Shown here one piece after another: positions 25,375-33,432 of a stretch of DNA of 64,000 bases. This stretch comes from an uncultured Pseudomonadota bacterium (GTDB lineage Bacteria > Myxococcota_A > Bradymonadia > Bradymonadales > Bradymonadaceae): assembly GCA_913057905.1 (NCBI GenBank), contig CAJXPB010000001.1, forward strand, positions 744,001 to 808,000, given 5' to 3'. A program made the translations under genes and the position numbers. The notes below the pieces were generated by a model that ran no database searches, was not told the origin of the DNA, and saw nothing but the letters and a program-made list of their open reading frames with translations. Within the stretch, counting starts at the first letter, position 1; each line of letters starts with the position of its first letter.

Positions 25375-25408
25375 AAACCCGTCCCGGTGACCCCGGGACG
25401 GGTTTTTT
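25375..25408 (+). terminator. Rho-independent terminator
   Basis: A 13-base-pair perfect stem. The left arm AAACCCGTCCCGG is at 25375-25387 and its complement at 25393-25405, around the five-base loop TGACC. The downstream arm runs into six T (25403-25408). It lies 34 bases after the stop of the MYXO-CTERM protein gene and before the FIST gene, so it ends that transcript. Confidence 0.9.
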
Positions 25409-25605
25409 GTGTGGCGGGAATGATCTCGTCGCCTCCCGATGTTGCCCCAGTACGACGACCAACACGACGACCAGTACGATGGAACGATGGCGGCGCGTTG
25501 ACAGAGAACCGACCAGCGGCGAGGATTGCATTAAAGACTCACTTCTCGACCGGAATCGCCACCGACTGGAAACCGCGTCTTTTGGCACCGGGCTAACGTG
25601 TAACG

Positions 25606-26784
25606 ATGAATCCATCCGCTGACGCAACAGTCGAAACAGATATCTCCGACGCCGGTGTACGCGTCGGTTTTCGCAGTGACACCGACACCGAGACCGCGGT
25701 TCACGGCGTGCTCGACGACCTGGAAGCCGAGTCGAGCACCCTCAATCTCGTCTTCTTCAGCCCGGATCACGACGAAGATATGGTTCGACAGGTCCTGGAC
25801 GGGCGCGTCGGAGCCAACGCCGTCGCCGGTACCACGGCCGGCGAGATCTCCACGGAGGGATTCTCCCAGGGAACGATCGTCGGATTGAGCCTTTACGGTC
25901 CGGATGTGCGGGCGGCCGTCGACATCGTGCCGAATCTCGACGAACTGTCACTGGTTCCCCTGGTCCATCTCCCGGAACAGTTCGCTCGACGGATCGGTCG
26001 AGACCGATCCGAGCTGGACCCGGACCGACATGTCTGGCTCTTTTTGGTCGACGGTCTGTCGAAGAGCGAAGACCTGTTGACGCCGTTTTTCATGCAGGCC
26101 TCCCCGGACATCAATCTGGTGGGAGGCTCCCTGTCCGACGGGGAGGCCTACGAACAGACTCAACTGGCCCACTTCGGGCGTCTCTATAACAATGCCGCAG
26201 CCATCGCCCTGCTCGAGTACGATCGACCCTTCTCGGTCATTCATGGAAACCACATGAAATTCACCGACCGTTGGCTCAAAGTGACCTCCGTCTCGTCGGG
26301 GGGACGATGCCTCGAGCGAATCAACGGCCATTCGGCCGTACACGCCTACGCCGATGCCCTCGGCGTCGCCCCCGATGACATCACCACCGACTTGACCGCC
26401 ATCCACCCCCTCGGATTTCGCTTTCGGGGCCGCCCCTTCGTCTGTTCGATCATCGAACCGACCGACCAGGGGGCGCTGCGTCTCGCCAACCCGGTCCACT
26501 CTGGCGAGCGTCTCAATGTTCTCGAGCCGACGGATCTCGTCGAACACACCCGCGCCACTCTGGCGGATGCGGTCGCACAGCTCGGTCTGCCCGCCGGTGA
26601 TTCACCCCAGGGCATGCTTCTGTTCAACTGTATCGCCCGCTATCGCGAAGCTCGCCAAAACGGCACCCTCGACGCACTCGGCGACGTCTTCGCCCAGTAT
26701 CCCGTCGCCGGATTCAACAGCCTCGGCGAACAGCATGGCGCCATGCATACGAACCACTCTCTGACCGGTATCGCCTTCGGTTGA
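25606..26784 (+). CDS. FIST domain protein (sensory, FIST N and FIST C)
   Basis: A 392-residue soluble protein. The N-terminal half (about 15-220) is a FIST N domain: LVFFSPDHDEDMV, AVAGTTAGEISTEGF and NLVGGSLSDGEAYEQT are characteristic. The C-terminal half (about 230-385) is FIST C, ending in LLFNCIARYREARQNGT and VAGFNSLGEQHGAM. FIST domains are predicted to bind small ligands, perhaps amino acids, and are usually linked to histidine kinases, PAS or GGDEF proteins. Here it stands alone as a single-domain protein without a linked kinase. It has its own start after the terminator at 25375. The START-like gene follows 81 bases later. Confidence 0.88.
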   Translation: MNPSADATVETDISDAGVRVGFRSDTDTETAVHGVLDDLEAESSTLNLVFFSPDHDEDMVRQVLDGRVGANAVAGTTAGEISTEGFSQGTIVGLSLYGPDVRAAVDIVPNLDELSLVPLVHLPEQFARRIGRDRSELDPDRHVWLFLVDGLSKSEDLLTPFFMQASPDINLVGGSLSDGEAYEQTQLAHFGRLYNNAAAIALLEYDRPFSVIHGNHMKFTDRWLKVTSVSSGGRCLERINGHSAVHAYADALGVAPDDITTDLTAIHPLGFRFRGRPFVCSIIEPTDQGALRLANPVHSGERLNVLEPTDLVEHTRATLADAVAQLGLPAGDSPQGMLLFNCIARYREARQNGTLDALGDVFAQYPVAGFNSLGEQHGAMHTNHSLTGIAFG

Positions 26785-26865
26785 ATCCCGCGCACTTTGC
26801 AGGCCTCGCCGACGTCCGCTACAACCGTCACGATACTGAGATTTCCCTTCAAATCAGGAAGGAAT

Positions 26866-27402
26866 ATGGCCCGCTTGCACGTCGAAGATAACGTCGACTT
26901 CCCGCGCGAAGAAGTCTTTGAGACCTACCGCGACCACGTCGCCAAACTCCTGGACTACCTCCCGACCATCGAGGACATCGAAGTGCGCTCGCGCGAGCAG
27001 GTCGATGAGTCGACCGTCGAGCTGGTCAATGTCTGGACGGCAGACCAGGCCGATATCCCCACGATGGCCCGAAAGTTCATCGACCCGGAGATGCTGCAGT
27101 GGACCGACTACGCTACCTGGCATCAGGACGAATGGCTGTGCGAGTGGCGCATGGAGGTCGGCTTCCTAAACGACGCGATCGACTGCTCCGGTGAGACCCG
27201 ATACTACGAGGCCGACGAGGGTCGGACCCGCGTGGTCATAAATGGTCAGCTCGAAGTCGACGGCACCGAGATCCCGGGCGTTCCTCGGCTCGTGGCCGGC
27301 AAGGTCGGCGAGACCGTCGAAAACTTTGTCGTCAAGCTGATCGAACCGAACCTCACCGACGTCAATCGCGGCATCGAAGCCTACCTTCGCGACGAAATCT
27401 GA
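26866..27402 (+). CDS. START/SRPBCC-like protein (DUF2505-type), hypothetical
   Basis: A 178-residue protein. AGGAAGG immediately upstream supports the ATG at 26866 rather than the longer open frame. Sequence pattern and length fit the SRPBCC/START-like helix-grip fold: an N-terminal strand ARLHVEDNVDFPREEVFETYRD (split here as the classic 'f..p.e.Vf....d' opening), central beta strands, and a long C-terminal helix (about 140-178). Such proteins bind hydrophobic ligands in a cavity. No signal peptide. It converges with the SDR gene at 27409, six bases away. Specific ligand unknown; the family call is moderate. Confidence 0.65.
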   Translation: MARLHVEDNVDFPREEVFETYRDHVAKLLDYLPTIEDIEVRSREQVDESTVELVNVWTADQADIPTMARKFIDPEMLQWTDYATWHQDEWLCEWRMEVGFLNDAIDCSGETRYYEADEGRTRVVINGQLEVDGTEIPGVPRLVAGKVGETVENFVVKLIEPNLTDVNRGIEAYLRDEI

Positions 27403-27408
27403 CCTGCC

Positions 27409-28314
27409 TCATCCGTCGGCGTAGATGGCCTCGAGGCCGGCGAATACATCGGGATACTCGAACGCGTAGTCGAGTTCGTCGACCAGTCGGTGGTTGTCGA
27501 CCCGGTAGGTATTCCGCCAGCGCGCCACCGCATTTTCGCTGCGTTCTCTGGCGTACTCCTCCATCGACACCGATTCTGGACGCTCCAGCCCCAGGCGTTC
27601 GACCAGCCAGTCGACGACGTCGGCCACAGATCTCGGATGGCCGTCGCTGAAGTTGTAGAGCCGTGCTCCGTCTGGCCCCCGCTCAATGAGGGCCATCAGC
27701 CCACCGACAATGTCATCGACGTGGATGCGGTTGGACGGCTTCTCACCGCCGTCGACGAGCCGATAGAACCCGCGTTCGATGTAGTCGGCCATCGTACGTC
27801 CCGGACCGTAGATCCCAACCAGGCGCGCCACATTCATCGCCAGCGAGGTGTCTCGTTCGAGGACGTGCTCTTCGATATCCCGGCGCATCTTCCCCATCGG
27901 TGAGGTGGGCGCCGTCGGGGTCGTCTCGTCGACCCACCCGCCATCATGGTCGCCATAGACCGACGTCGATGACAGGTAGATGAATCGCGAGGCCCCGGCG
28001 GCTTCGGCGGCACCGATCACGGCTTCGACCGGTTCAACGTGCTGGGCGAGCCCCTCGCCGGCTGACGTGTGTTCATCGAATAGAGTCGGCACACTATAGA
28101 CGACCGTGGACGCCGGGTCGATGGCCGCCTCAAGCGACTCGGCCGAGTCCTCCAGGGCATCCCACATCATCCGCTCGGCCCCCAGGCGACGCAACTCCTT
28201 GGTCGTCTCCTCGGAACGGGTCGTGCCGACGGCGTCGTACCCCCTGTCGAGTGCGGCTTCGGCGAGTCGAAGCCCCGTATAGCCGGCACCGACAATGACA
28301 ATCCTGTTGCTCAT
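27409..28314 (-). CDS. NAD(P)-dependent epimerase/dehydratase (atypical SDR, YeeZ-like)
   Basis: A 301-residue extended/atypical short-chain dehydrogenase. The Rossmann nucleotide motif is RIVIVGAGYTGLRLAEAAL (4-22), a GxGxxG variant. YLSSTSVYGDHDGGW (about 111-125) holds the SDR Ser/Tyr region, although the usual YxxxK is shifted (SPMGKMRRD about 142-150). RIHVDDIVGGLMALI is the substrate-side strand. The ATG at 28314 has an AGGA-like SD; the open frame upstream crosses the tRNA gene and is not coding. A role in nucleotide-sugar or quinone/ketone reduction cannot be chosen from sequence. A CerR-type role in ceramide synthesis is conceivable because that enzyme is also an SDR, but the gene lies 15 kb from spt. 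Confidence 0.8.
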   Translation of the reverse strand: MSNRIVIVGAGYTGLRLAEAALDRGYDAVGTTRSEETTKELRRLGAERMMWDALEDSAESLEAAIDPASTVVYSVPTLFDEHTSAGEGLAQHVEPVEAVIGAAEAAGASRFIYLSSTSVYGDHDGGWVDETTPTAPTSPMGKMRRDIEEHVLERDTSLAMNVARLVGIYGPGRTMADYIERGFYRLVDGGEKPSNRIHVDDIVGGLMALIERGPDGARLYNFSDGHPRSVADVVDWLVERLGLERPESVSMEEYARERSENAVARWRNTYRVDNHRLVDELDYAFEYPDVFAGLEAIYADG

Positions 28315-28455
28315 GAGTCTGTCCTGTTCGAAGGGAAAACGGATGCTGACGGACACACTACAGGCCTGGCTCCGACAGACCAATCGGCCTTTCGTCAATT
28401 CCCACAAACCCACTTGACACGTTGGTTCGATGTCCATAGGATTTTGCGGCGCATT

Positions 28456-28528
28456 GGGCGTGTAACTCAGCGGCGAGAGTGCCACCCCGACACGGTGGAA
28501 GTCCTTGGTTCGAATCCAAGCACGCCCA
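28456..28528 (+). tRNA. tRNA-Val (anticodon GAC), copy 1
   Basis: A 73-base cloverleaf without encoded CCA. The acceptor GGGCGTG pairs with CACGCCC, the D stem ACTC with GAGT, the anticodon stem CCACC with GGTGG, and the T stem CTTGG with CCAAG around TTCGAAT. The seven-base anticodon loop is CCGACAC (28487-28493), giving anticodon GAC (28489-28491) for valine GUC/GUU. Position 33, nearly always U, is C here (28488). An identical gene is at 56656-56728 on the other strand. A second tRNA-Val (CAC) follows 85 bases downstream. Confidence 0.93.
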
Positions 28529-28531
28529 CTC

Positions 28532-28596
28532 GCGGGACGGCCGGGAGCCAACGCCCCCACGCCAAACCCCACTCCTGGCTGTCCCGCCCCTTTTTT
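28532..28596 (+). terminator. Terminator-like hairpin between the two tRNA-Val genes
   Basis: GCGGGAC (28532-28538) pairs with GTCCCGC (28581-28587), and AGCCA (28546-28550) pairs with TGGCT (28576-28580). The structure has a bulge on the left arm and a large loop, and six T follow at 28591-28596. It would end the transcript of tRNA-Val(GAC), so the second tRNA should have its own promoter or depend on read-through. Confidence 0.6.
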
Positions 28597-28613
28597 GGGA
28601 TACCCAATGCTCC

Positions 28614-28685
28614 GGGCGCATAGCTCAGCGGGAGAGCGCTCCCCTCACACGGGAGAGGTCGATGGTTCGAAACCATCTGCGCCCA
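28614..28685 (+). tRNA. tRNA-Val (anticodon CAC)
   Basis: A 72-base cloverleaf without encoded CCA. The acceptor GGGCGCA pairs with TGCGCCC, the D stem GCTC with GAGC, the anticodon stem CTCCC with GGGAG, and the T stem GATGG with CCATC around TTCGAAA. The loop CTCACAC (28641-28647 region) has the normal U33 and anticodon CAC, reading GUG. Its discriminator A (28685) doubles as the first base of an in-frame ATG of the downstream membrane-protein frame, but that gene probably starts at 28703. Confidence 0.95.
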
Positions 28686-28702
28686 TGGCTCACCACACGT
28701 TG

Positions 28703-29728
28703 ATGAACTCCGACGAATCGGCCGACCACTGGCTCTGGAGCCTTGCATCGGTTCTCTTCTTTGCCGGAGGGTTTGTACTCGATGCGCTGACGATCGGCCG
28801 CTTCGTCAATCTCTGGACCCTCTCGTACGTAGGGCTGTATGCCCTTGCGGTCCCCGCCCTCATCGGACTTCTCGAACTGGCTCGGTTCGAGCGCTGGTCC
28901 CACTGGCTGAACTGGAGTCTTCACTTCTGTCTGGGCGCGATCTTCAGCGCCCTGATCGTCCTGTATTTCCGAAGCGTCAGCCACCTTCCGGCCGGCATCA
29001 CCGTCGGCCTCCTGATGGCGGCGATGATTTGGAACGAGCTGGCAGCCCGGGACCGGCCGGCGCGCTGGCTCGTCTGGGCGATCTATGCGGCCAGCCTGGT
29101 CATGTACGCCAATTTCTTGCTCCCCTTCGCCGTCGGCACCATCTCGGGCTGGTGGTTCTACGGAAGCCTCGCAGCCGTCCTGTGCCTGCTGGTACTGCTG
29201 TTCGTCGGCGGCCTCCTCCCCCGCGCCGGCCTCGTCAGTGGTGCCGGACTCTCGGGTCTCCTCGCCGCCCTATATGTCGCCGGGGCAATTCCGCCGGTTC
29301 CACTGGTCATGAAGCAGAGCCACATCTGCGTAGACGCAGAAAAGACCAACGGCACCTACAGATGCCAGACCCATGCGCCCCCTGGCCGACTGGGCCTGAC
29401 GACCCGGACGGTTCCATATCGACCGGGAGAGACCGTCAGCGCCATGACGTCCGTAGCTGCGCCGCGGGGTGTCGACGCTCGGATCGCCCACCGGTGGTAT
29501 CACTGGGAGTCCGACCAATGGGTGCTGTACGACACGGTCCCCGTCCACCTGCACGGAGGCCGTGATGAGGGCTGGAGATTCTACTCGTACAAGGAAAACA
29601 TGTTGCCGGGATATTGGCGGGTCGAAACCTCACTGGTCGACGGCTCGATGCTGAGCTACCAAGTCTTTAAAGCTCGTCCGATCTCCAAGGACACGACGCT
29701 CGAACGCCGTACGTTTACACTTCGCTGA
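28703..29728 (+). CDS. Membrane protein with C-terminal DUF2914 domain
   Basis: A 341-residue protein. The N-terminal two thirds (about 1-205) contain eight or so hydrophobic helices. A periplasmic C-terminal domain (about 225-340) follows, with WYHWESDQWVLYDTVPVHLHG, GWRFYSYKENMLPGYWRVET and MLSYQVFKARP. This matches the DUF2914 pattern of Trp-rich beta strands ending 'G.W.V.....G..L....F'. DUF2914 domains occur in gamma- and deltaproteobacterial envelope proteins of unknown role. I choose the ATG at 28703; an ATG at 28685 would overlap the tRNA end. The 3' end overlaps the GIY-YIG gene by 14 bases in convergent orientation. Confidence 0.8.
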   Translation: MNSDESADHWLWSLASVLFFAGGFVLDALTIGRFVNLWTLSYVGLYALAVPALIGLLELARFERWSHWLNWSLHFCLGAIFSALIVLYFRSVSHLPAGITVGLLMAAMIWNELAARDRPARWLVWAIYAASLVMYANFLLPFAVGTISGWWFYGSLAAVLCLLVLLFVGGLLPRAGLVSGAGLSGLLAALYVAGAIPPVPLVMKQSHICVDAEKTNGTYRCQTHAPPGRLGLTTRTVPYRPGETVSAMTSVAAPRGVDARIAHRWYHWESDQWVLYDTVPVHLHGGRDEGWRFYSYKENMLPGYWRVETSLVDGSMLSYQVFKARPISKDTTLERRTFTLR

Positions 29729-30011
29729 TCTCTTCGAGCGGATCAGCTCCCCGAAACGAGAGATCTTCGCGGAGCAGTTCGATCTTTTCGCTGCGGGACA
29801 ACTCCTTGAAGGCGTACTCCGAAGAGGCTGCTTCGGATTGGTCCTGATAGGCCCAGGCGCCGACCAATTCGACCGGCCGTCGCGAACGGGTGTACCGAGC
29901 CCCCTGACCGGTGTTGTTGTGTTCGCGGACTCGCCGCGACACGTCGGTCGTAATGCCAGTGTACAACGTGTCGTCGGCACACTCTACGACGTACATGTAC
30001 CAGGTCGACAT
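29715..30011 (-). CDS. GIY-YIG nuclease-superfamily protein (UPF0213/YhbQ-like)
   Basis: A 98-residue single-domain GIY-YIG protein. The signature strands are YMYVVECADDTLYTGITTDV (residues 5-24), with the GIY tripeptide replaced by MYV and YIG by YTG as in the YhbQ group. The Arg in SRRVREHN (about 25-32) and the C-terminal Glu in the KELSRSEKIELL helix follow. Members resemble the UvrC N-terminal nuclease domain and have been linked to DNA processing, but most are uncharacterised. Cytosolic. It converges with the DUF2914 gene and precedes the Mth938-like gene direction-wise (downstream of it by 33 bases). Confidence 0.88.
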   Translation of the reverse strand: MSTWYMYVVECADDTLYTGITTDVSRRVREHNNTGQGARYTRSRRPVELVGAWAYQDQSEAASSEYAFKELSRSEKIELLREDLSFRGADPLEEISEV

Positions 30012-30044
30012 ACCCGAACTACCGGTGTCGGTGAGTGGGAAGCA

Positions 30045-30431
30045 TCAGCAGGTCGAGTGGATGAGGGCCCCGACCTTCGTATCATCTACGAGTTCGTTGT
30101 AACGGTCGACGGCCTCGAGGGTCTCCAGGATTTCCACGTCGACCCCTCTCGACTGGAGCCAGTCAACGGTCCGATCCTGGACCTGCAGCCGCAGGTTCTG
30201 ACCGCGCGACAGGATGACGACGTCGGCCCCGTTGTCGACGAGTTCCTCGACGTCGGCCGGCTGAATGCCCGGACTGTGATGGGTCCCCGTCTCGTTCCAG
30301 TCCCATCCGCGTGACCCACCGGGCCAGAGTTTGGCGTCCTTGTACTGCGCGGGCCCTTCGTCGCTGGCGACCCGGATGGAACCCCACTCGCAGTTCAGAA
30401 TCACCGGAGACGTCGTCTCTGCATCGGCCAT
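30045..30431 (-). CDS. Mth938-like domain protein (DUF498/NDUFAF3 family)
   Basis: A 128-residue protein. It shows the Mth938 fold pattern: ILNCEWGSIRVASDEGPAQY (about 11-30), KDAKLWPGGSRGWDWNETGTHHSPGI, then VVILSRGQNLRLQV and a final RYNELVDDTKVGALIHSTC. The 'W.W...GT.H.PGI' phrase and the terminal 'YN.L....R...A..H..C' are typical of this family. In mitochondria the relative NDUFAF3 helps assemble complex I; in bacteria the function is unknown. Cytosolic. It lies between the desaturase (36 bases upstream) and the GIY-YIG gene on the same strand. Confidence 0.88.
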   Translation of the reverse strand: MADAETTSPVILNCEWGSIRVASDEGPAQYKDAKLWPGGSRGWDWNETGTHHSPGIQPADVEELVDNGADVVILSRGQNLRLQVQDRTVDWLQSRGVDVEILETLEAVDRYNELVDDTKVGALIHSTC

Positions 30432-30467
30432 GGGAACCTCCTCTCGATGTCGAAACCGATCGGATGT

Positions 30468-31343
30468 TCAGCGCTCACCGCGCTTGCGTTTGAGTCGCAT
30501 CGACTCGGTACCAAACCTGTCGGAAAACGGAGACAACAGGTAGGCGTCGGCAAACCACGTCGCAAAATTCTCCACGTTGAGATCGTCGTGGATCTCGTCG
30601 GCGATCTCGGCGTGGGCCTCCGGCAGATTGCTCCAGTGGATGCCCGGAGATTCGTGGTGGACGGTGTGATACCCGTTGTTGAGAAGATACCAGTTCAGCA
30701 CCGGGCCCACGAAGTTCCGAGAGTGGTCGTACTCCGACTGCTCATCGGCGTGTACGTGCTGGATGTAATTGATGCACAGAATCGAGAAGAGCGCGAATTG
30801 CTGGGGGATGATGACAAACATGATCGCCTTGCGCCAATCCAGCAAAAGCGCTCCTCCGACAAATGCGATGATCAGGGCGTACTGCGAGACGTAGAACCAG
30901 AAACGACTCGGCAGCCGATCCTTCATCAGTTTCAGATAATCCTTGATGGCGAATTGCTGAAACCAGCTGCTGATCGCCGGATAACTCACCAGGGTCAGCA
31001 AGTTGTTCTTCTCGCTGTATCTCCAGGTCAGCGTATCATCGCCTTCCGTATTGTTGTGCTTGTGATGGTTCTTGTTGTGGGTCGGAATCCACGCGAACGC
31101 CGGAAACCCGTAAAAAATGGTGATCCAGTAGTCCGTCAGAAGGTTCATGCCCTTCGACTCCCACGTTCGCACGTGGTTGTGATTGTGGGCGATGACCGCG
31201 GTGGGGATGGCCATGATCATCATCCCCACAAACACGGCAATACTGGCAGCGCTACCAAACGGGAGGAGCCAGCCCGCCGCCATCAGCGACGTCGCAATCA
31301 ACATGTAAACGACCGACTTTCGGTCCGCTTTGTAACGCAACAT
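30468..31343 (-). CDS. Membrane fatty acid desaturase/hydroxylase family protein
   Basis: A 291-residue integral membrane di-iron protein. Three histidine clusters are visible: HNHNHVRTWE (about 53-57 onward), HNKNHHKHNN (about 87-96) and NGYHTVHHE (about 232-240). Hydrophobic helices occur at about 14-48 and 135-180. These are the eight-His ligands of the FA_desaturase family, which inserts double bonds or hydroxyls into acyl chains at the inner membrane. The substrate (phospholipid, sphingolipid or carotenoid-like) cannot be told. An ATG at 31343 starts the frame. The neighbouring acyl-CoA dehydrogenase and the sphingolipid genes earlier suggest lipid metabolism in general. Confidence 0.87.
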   Translation of the reverse strand: MLRYKADRKSVVYMLIATSLMAAGWLLPFGSAASIAVFVGMMIMAIPTAVIAHNHNHVRTWESKGMNLLTDYWITIFYGFPAFAWIPTHNKNHHKHNNTEGDDTLTWRYSEKNNLLTLVSYPAISSWFQQFAIKDYLKLMKDRLPSRFWFYVSQYALIIAFVGGALLLDWRKAIMFVIIPQQFALFSILCINYIQHVHADEQSEYDHSRNFVGPVLNWYLLNNGYHTVHHESPGIHWSNLPEAHAEIADEIHDDLNVENFATWFADAYLLSPFSDRFGTESMRLKRKRGER

Positions 31344-31476
31344 AGGCGATTTCTCGGTACAAGGTGATACAGCACAGGTTTATCGTTCAGCGTACACACA
31401 AATTTCTATGTCATGGTCTCGCGCGCGATGCAAGTTCAGCCCGCCATCCGCCCATGCCTGGCGCCTCTGGCAGCCA

Positions 31477-33240
31477 TCAGAACTCGTCACGATCGAAGGC
31501 CATCATGTGCTCTTTGCCCGATCCGATGACGTCCTCGAGCGAGTGACGCTCCGGGAGAATGTGGTTGAACCAGAAACGCGCCGTCTTGAACTTCGTCTCC
31601 CGATTGTCGCTCTTCTGGTCGACGGCATACTTGAGCTGTCGCACCCACCCGTAGGCCATCGCCGTCAGGGCGAAGTACTCCAGATAATTGTTCGCCACCG
31701 CCCCGGCCTGTTCACGATCCTCGGCGGCTTTCTGGCCCAGCCGCATCGTCAGGTCGGTCAACGTCTTCGACGCATCCTTCAGAGGCTCGACGAATTCGTC
31801 GAGCTCGTCGTATCCCTCGACCGAACCGATCAGGTCGCTCATGCGCGACTGAAACAACCGATACAACCGCCCGTCATCCTGAGTCAGTTTACGACCGACG
31901 AGATCGAGGGCCTGAATGTGGTTGGTTCCCTCGTAGATCATGGCGATGCGCATATCGCGCAGATACTGCTCGATGTGCATGTCACGGGTGTAGCCGGCGC
32001 CCCCGCAGACCTGCATCGCCTCGCTGACATTCTCGAAGCCTTGCTCCGTGCAATACGCCTTGATGATCGGCGTCAGCAAGTCGACCAGATCCTGAGCTTC
32101 CTGCCGGACCTCGTCATCCGGGTGTGAATCCGACAGATCGAGGTTCACCGCCGCCCACATGACGATCCCTCGCATCGCCTCGACCGAGGACTTGATATTT
32201 GCCAGCATTCGCCGCACGTCGGGATGCACCAGGATATTGTCGGCCTGGGCGTCCGGATCTCGTTTCTCCTTGTCCAGCGCGCGACTCTGCTCCCGATCTT
32301 TGGCCCAGTTCAATGCGGTCTGGTAGGCGATATTCGACAACGCCACCCCTTCGATCCCGACCTTCAGGCGCGCCTCGTTCATCATCACGAACATCGAACG
32401 CATGCCCTTGTTGGGCTCGCCGACCAGATAGCCGGTCGCCCCGTCGAACTCCATCTCACAGGTCGGCGACCCGTGGATGCCCATTTTCTCTTCAAGCCCG
32501 ACGCACTCGACATCGTTTCGCTCTCCATCCTCCAGGTACTTCGGCACCAGAAACACGCTGATGCCCTGGGTCCCCTCGGGTGCATCCGGAAGGCGCGCCA
32601 ACACGAAGTGGACGATATTGTCGGTCAGATCGTGTTCGCCGGCCGTAATCCAGATCTTTCGGCCGGTAATCTCGTAGCTCCCATCGTCGTTCGGTTCCGC
32701 CCGGGTCCGAATCAGCCCGAGGTCCGTGCCCGCATGGGGTTCGGTCAGCGCCATCGTCCCGCCCCACTCCCCGGAGGCGAGCTTCGGAATATACCTCTCC
32801 TTCTGCTCCTCGCTCCCGTCGGCCTCGAGCGCCCGAATCAGCCCGGTCGACAGCAGGCCAAACATCCCAAGGCTCTTGTTTGTCGCCGAGGCGATCTCGG
32901 TCAAAATAACCCCGAGCGTCTCCGGCGCTCCCGCCCCCCCGTGCTCGGGTGAGGTCGTAATACCGATATACCCGTTTTGTGCGACTTGCTCGTAGGCGTC
33001 CTTGAAAGCCTCGGGTGTCGTCACCTCATGGGTCTCCGGATCCCATTCGACGTGCTCACGATCGCCGATCTCATTGGTCGGCAAGACCACCTCTTCGTAA
33101 AAGCGGCCGGATTCTTCGACCATCATCTCCATCGTGTCGAGATCGAAGTCCTGATACTTGTCGAGATCGGAGATTCGGTCATACCCGAACGCTCCCAACA
33201 GAAAACGAATATCATCGACCGGTGTGTTGTACGTCAGCAT
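31477..33240 (-). CDS. Acyl-CoA dehydrogenase (FadE-type with C-terminal extension)
   Basis: A 587-residue FAD enzyme catalysing the first dehydrogenation of beta-oxidation. Substrate/FAD motifs: GGTMALTEPHAGTDLG (about 159-174), ITGRKIWITAGEHDL, and QVCGGAGYTRDMHIEQYLRD plus MIYEGTNHIQALDLVGRK (about 405-445), where the YEGT phrase binds FAD. A C-terminal part beyond residue 460 fits the extra acyl-CoA dehydrogenase C domain of the longer class. Its promoter has a TTGACG/CATATT pair and a perfect palindromic operator (33291-33306) in the early transcribed region. Regulation by a TetR-family fatty-acid-sensing repressor is therefore likely. Confidence 0.94.
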   Translation of the reverse strand: MLTYNTPVDDIRFLLGAFGYDRISDLDKYQDFDLDTMEMMVEESGRFYEEVVLPTNEIGDREHVEWDPETHEVTTPEAFKDAYEQVAQNGYIGITTSPEHGGAGAPETLGVILTEIASATNKSLGMFGLLSTGLIRALEADGSEEQKERYIPKLASGEWGGTMALTEPHAGTDLGLIRTRAEPNDDGSYEITGRKIWITAGEHDLTDNIVHFVLARLPDAPEGTQGISVFLVPKYLEDGERNDVECVGLEEKMGIHGSPTCEMEFDGATGYLVGEPNKGMRSMFVMMNEARLKVGIEGVALSNIAYQTALNWAKDREQSRALDKEKRDPDAQADNILVHPDVRRMLANIKSSVEAMRGIVMWAAVNLDLSDSHPDDEVRQEAQDLVDLLTPIIKAYCTEQGFENVSEAMQVCGGAGYTRDMHIEQYLRDMRIAMIYEGTNHIQALDLVGRKLTQDDGRLYRLFQSRMSDLIGSVEGYDELDEFVEPLKDASKTLTDLTMRLGQKAAEDREQAGAVANNYLEYFALTAMAYGWVRQLKYAVDQKSDNRETKFKTARFWFNHILPERHSLEDVIGSGKEHMMAFDRDEF

Positions 33241-33290
33241 CTCGCCTCCTCTGTAACCGTGTAACCCGAGCTCGTCCGCCTTGAGGGTCG

Positions 33291-33306
33291 GAATGAGCGT
33301 TCATTC
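33291..33306. promoter_or_regulatory. Palindromic operator, TetR/FadR-type box
   Basis: GAATGAGCGTTCATTC is an inverted repeat with two perfect six-base arms (GAATGA / TCATTC) around GCGT. It lies 51 bases before the acyl-CoA dehydrogenase start and just downstream of that gene's predicted -10. It closely resembles the TGAATGA-N4-TCATTCA boxes bound by TetR-family fatty-acid-degradation repressors such as Bacillus FadR. The regulator gene is not in this window. Confidence 0.7.
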
Positions 33307-33317
33307 AGTCTATATGG

Positions 33318-33346
33318 AATATGCGACCGAATCGGGTCTTCGTCAA
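33318..33346 (-). promoter_or_regulatory. Predicted sigma-70 promoter of the acyl-CoA dehydrogenase gene
   Basis: On the reverse strand TTGACG (33341-33346) is a five-of-six match to the -35 consensus, followed by 17 bases and CATATT (33318-33323) as the -10. The expected start of transcription is near 33311, which puts the palindromic operator at about +5 to +20. Confidence 0.6.
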
Positions 33347-33432
33347 TCTCGCCGCGGACGTCCTCGCCGGCCCGTCATCGAATATCCCTAGTCAGTCACC
33401 CCGAATCTATGCCAAGAAGGAGGGCCATGTAG

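Noticed and set aside
30447-31367. Forward ORF of 306 codons over the desaturase
   Set aside because: The reverse strand has the three desaturase histidine boxes; the forward frame is its complement.
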